Source: Gammaproteobacteria bacterium
GTDB lineage: Bacteria; Pseudomonadota; Gammaproteobacteria; Steroidobacterales; Steroidobacteraceae
Length of the DNA stretch: 5,965 nucleotides
Assembly: GCA_025350345.1 (NCBI GenBank)
Contig: JANXYA010000161.1
Span: 1-5,965 of the forward strand
Reading direction: 5' to 3'
Shown: positions 5,408-5,965 of the stretch, one piece after another
Numbering within the stretch: position 1 is the stretch's first letter
Layout: each line of letters opens with the position of its first letter
Notes under the pieces: model-generated
Seen by the model: only the letters and a program-made list of their open reading frames with translations
Told to the model about the DNA's origin: nothing
Databases searched by the model: none
Program-made: the position numbers and the translations under genes

Positions 5408-5965
5408 GTGCGCCGGCTGTACACGCTGCTGGTTGCCGTGGCGCTGCCGCTGGCCACTCTCCTGGTGCTGTGGCGGGGCCTGCGCGATCGCAATTACTGG
5501 CGCGGCTGGGGCGAGCGCTTTGGCCGCGGCGCGGCGCCCGCCGGCGCGGCGCGGCGCGTGTGGATACACGCGGTCTCCGTAGGCGAGGTGCAGGCCGCCA
5601 CCCCGCTGGTGGCCGCCCTGCGCGAGGCCTGGCCGGAGCTGCCCCTGACCTTGACCTGCGCCACGCCGGCCGGGCGTGAGCGCGCCCGGCAGGCGTGCGG
5701 AGCCGGGATCGACGTGCGCTATGGGCCCTATGACCTGCCCTGGTGCCTGCGCGGTACGCTCCGCCGGCTGCGCCCGGCGCTGCTGCTGATCGTGGAAACG
5801 GAGATCTGGCCGAATCTGCTGGCCGAATGCGCGCGCGCGGGCGTTCCGGTGATGTTCGTGAGCGCGCGGCTGTCGGAGCGCAGCACCGGGCGCCTGCGGC
5901 GCCTGGCATCCCTGCTGCAGCCCTCGCTCCATGAGGGCGTGGCGGTGGTGGCGCAGACCGACGCC
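5408..5965 (+). CDS. waaA: 3-deoxy-D-manno-octulosonic acid transferase (Kdo transferase), partial at the 3' end
   Basis: WaaA (KdtA) moves Kdo from CMP-Kdo onto the lipid A precursor and is anchored to the inner membrane by its N-terminus. The visible 186 residues run to the last base of the window with no stop. They begin MRRLYTLL and form a single hydrophobic segment at about residues 4-22, the expected membrane anchor. GWGERFG follows at 33-39, then WIHAVSVGE, in which Glu60 aligns with the catalytic glutamate of this GT30 family. YGPYDLPW is at 105-112, VETEIWPNLL at 129-138 and VSARLSERS further on. This is essentially the whole N-terminal acceptor domain; the CMP-Kdo-binding C-terminal half lies outside. 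The start codon is GTG, with an excellent ribosome site and a 4-nt gap from kdkA, indicating one transcript. Pairing with a Kdo kinase suggests a monofunctional enzyme adding one Kdo, as in Haemophilus. That cannot be read directly from the sequence. Confidence 0.93.
   Translation, partial: MRRLYTLLVAVALPLATLLVLWRGLRDRNYWRGWGERFGRGAAPAGAARRVWIHAVSVGEVQAATPLVAALREAWPELPLTLTCATPAGRERARQACGAGIDVRYGPYDLPWCLRGTLRRLRPALLLIVETEIWPNLLAECARAGVPVMFVSARLSERSTGRLRRLASLLQPSLHEGVAVVAQTDA

Overview
The window looks like chromosomal DNA of a high-GC gammaproteobacterium. The evidence is a GlnE-type adenylyltransferase, a CHCC zinc-finger protein, and a lipopolysaccharide inner-core cluster of the Kdo-kinase type (OpsX, KdkA, WaaA). 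The genus cannot be fixed from this sequence alone; the orders Xanthomonadales, Nevskiales or Chromatiales would fit.

Layout. Positions 2-1717 (+) are the C-terminal 571 codons of glnE, cut off at its 5' end by the window edge. A perfect TATAAT overlaps its stop codon and lies only 9 nt before the ATG of a 64-aa CHCC zinc-finger protein (1728-1922, +). Positions 1923-3139 are an A/T-richer block. It holds about 425 bp without a convincing gene, a likely promoter with a three-hairpin leader, a NYN/PIN-like nuclease-family gene (2348-2974, +) and a 165-bp convergent spacer. Beyond it lies the core cluster. On the minus strand, opsX-type heptosyltransferase (4599-3532) overlaps a DUF6165 gene (3532-3140) by one base. 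Diverging from opsX across only 36 bp are kdkA (4636-5403, +) and waaA (5408-5965, +, cut by the window end), which are 4 nt apart.

How the genes fit together. WaaA transfers Kdo to the lipid A precursor. KdkA phosphorylates that Kdo. An OpsX-type heptosyltransferase then adds the first heptose to the phosphorylated Kdo. The three genes therefore encode successive steps of one route, the Haemophilus-like single-phospho-Kdo inner core. DUF6165 is translationally coupled to the heptosyltransferase and has no known function. GlnE (nitrogen control of glutamine synthetase) and the zinc-finger protein are housekeeping neighbours. The NYN gene and its leader look like an accessory insertion between the two housekeeping blocks.

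The least explained parts are the insert with its structured leader (2192-2347), the possible leaderless start of the zinc-finger gene, and the DUF6165-opsX coupling. I see no RNA gene, CRISPR array, transposase or phage gene. No wholly new system can be claimed from this window.
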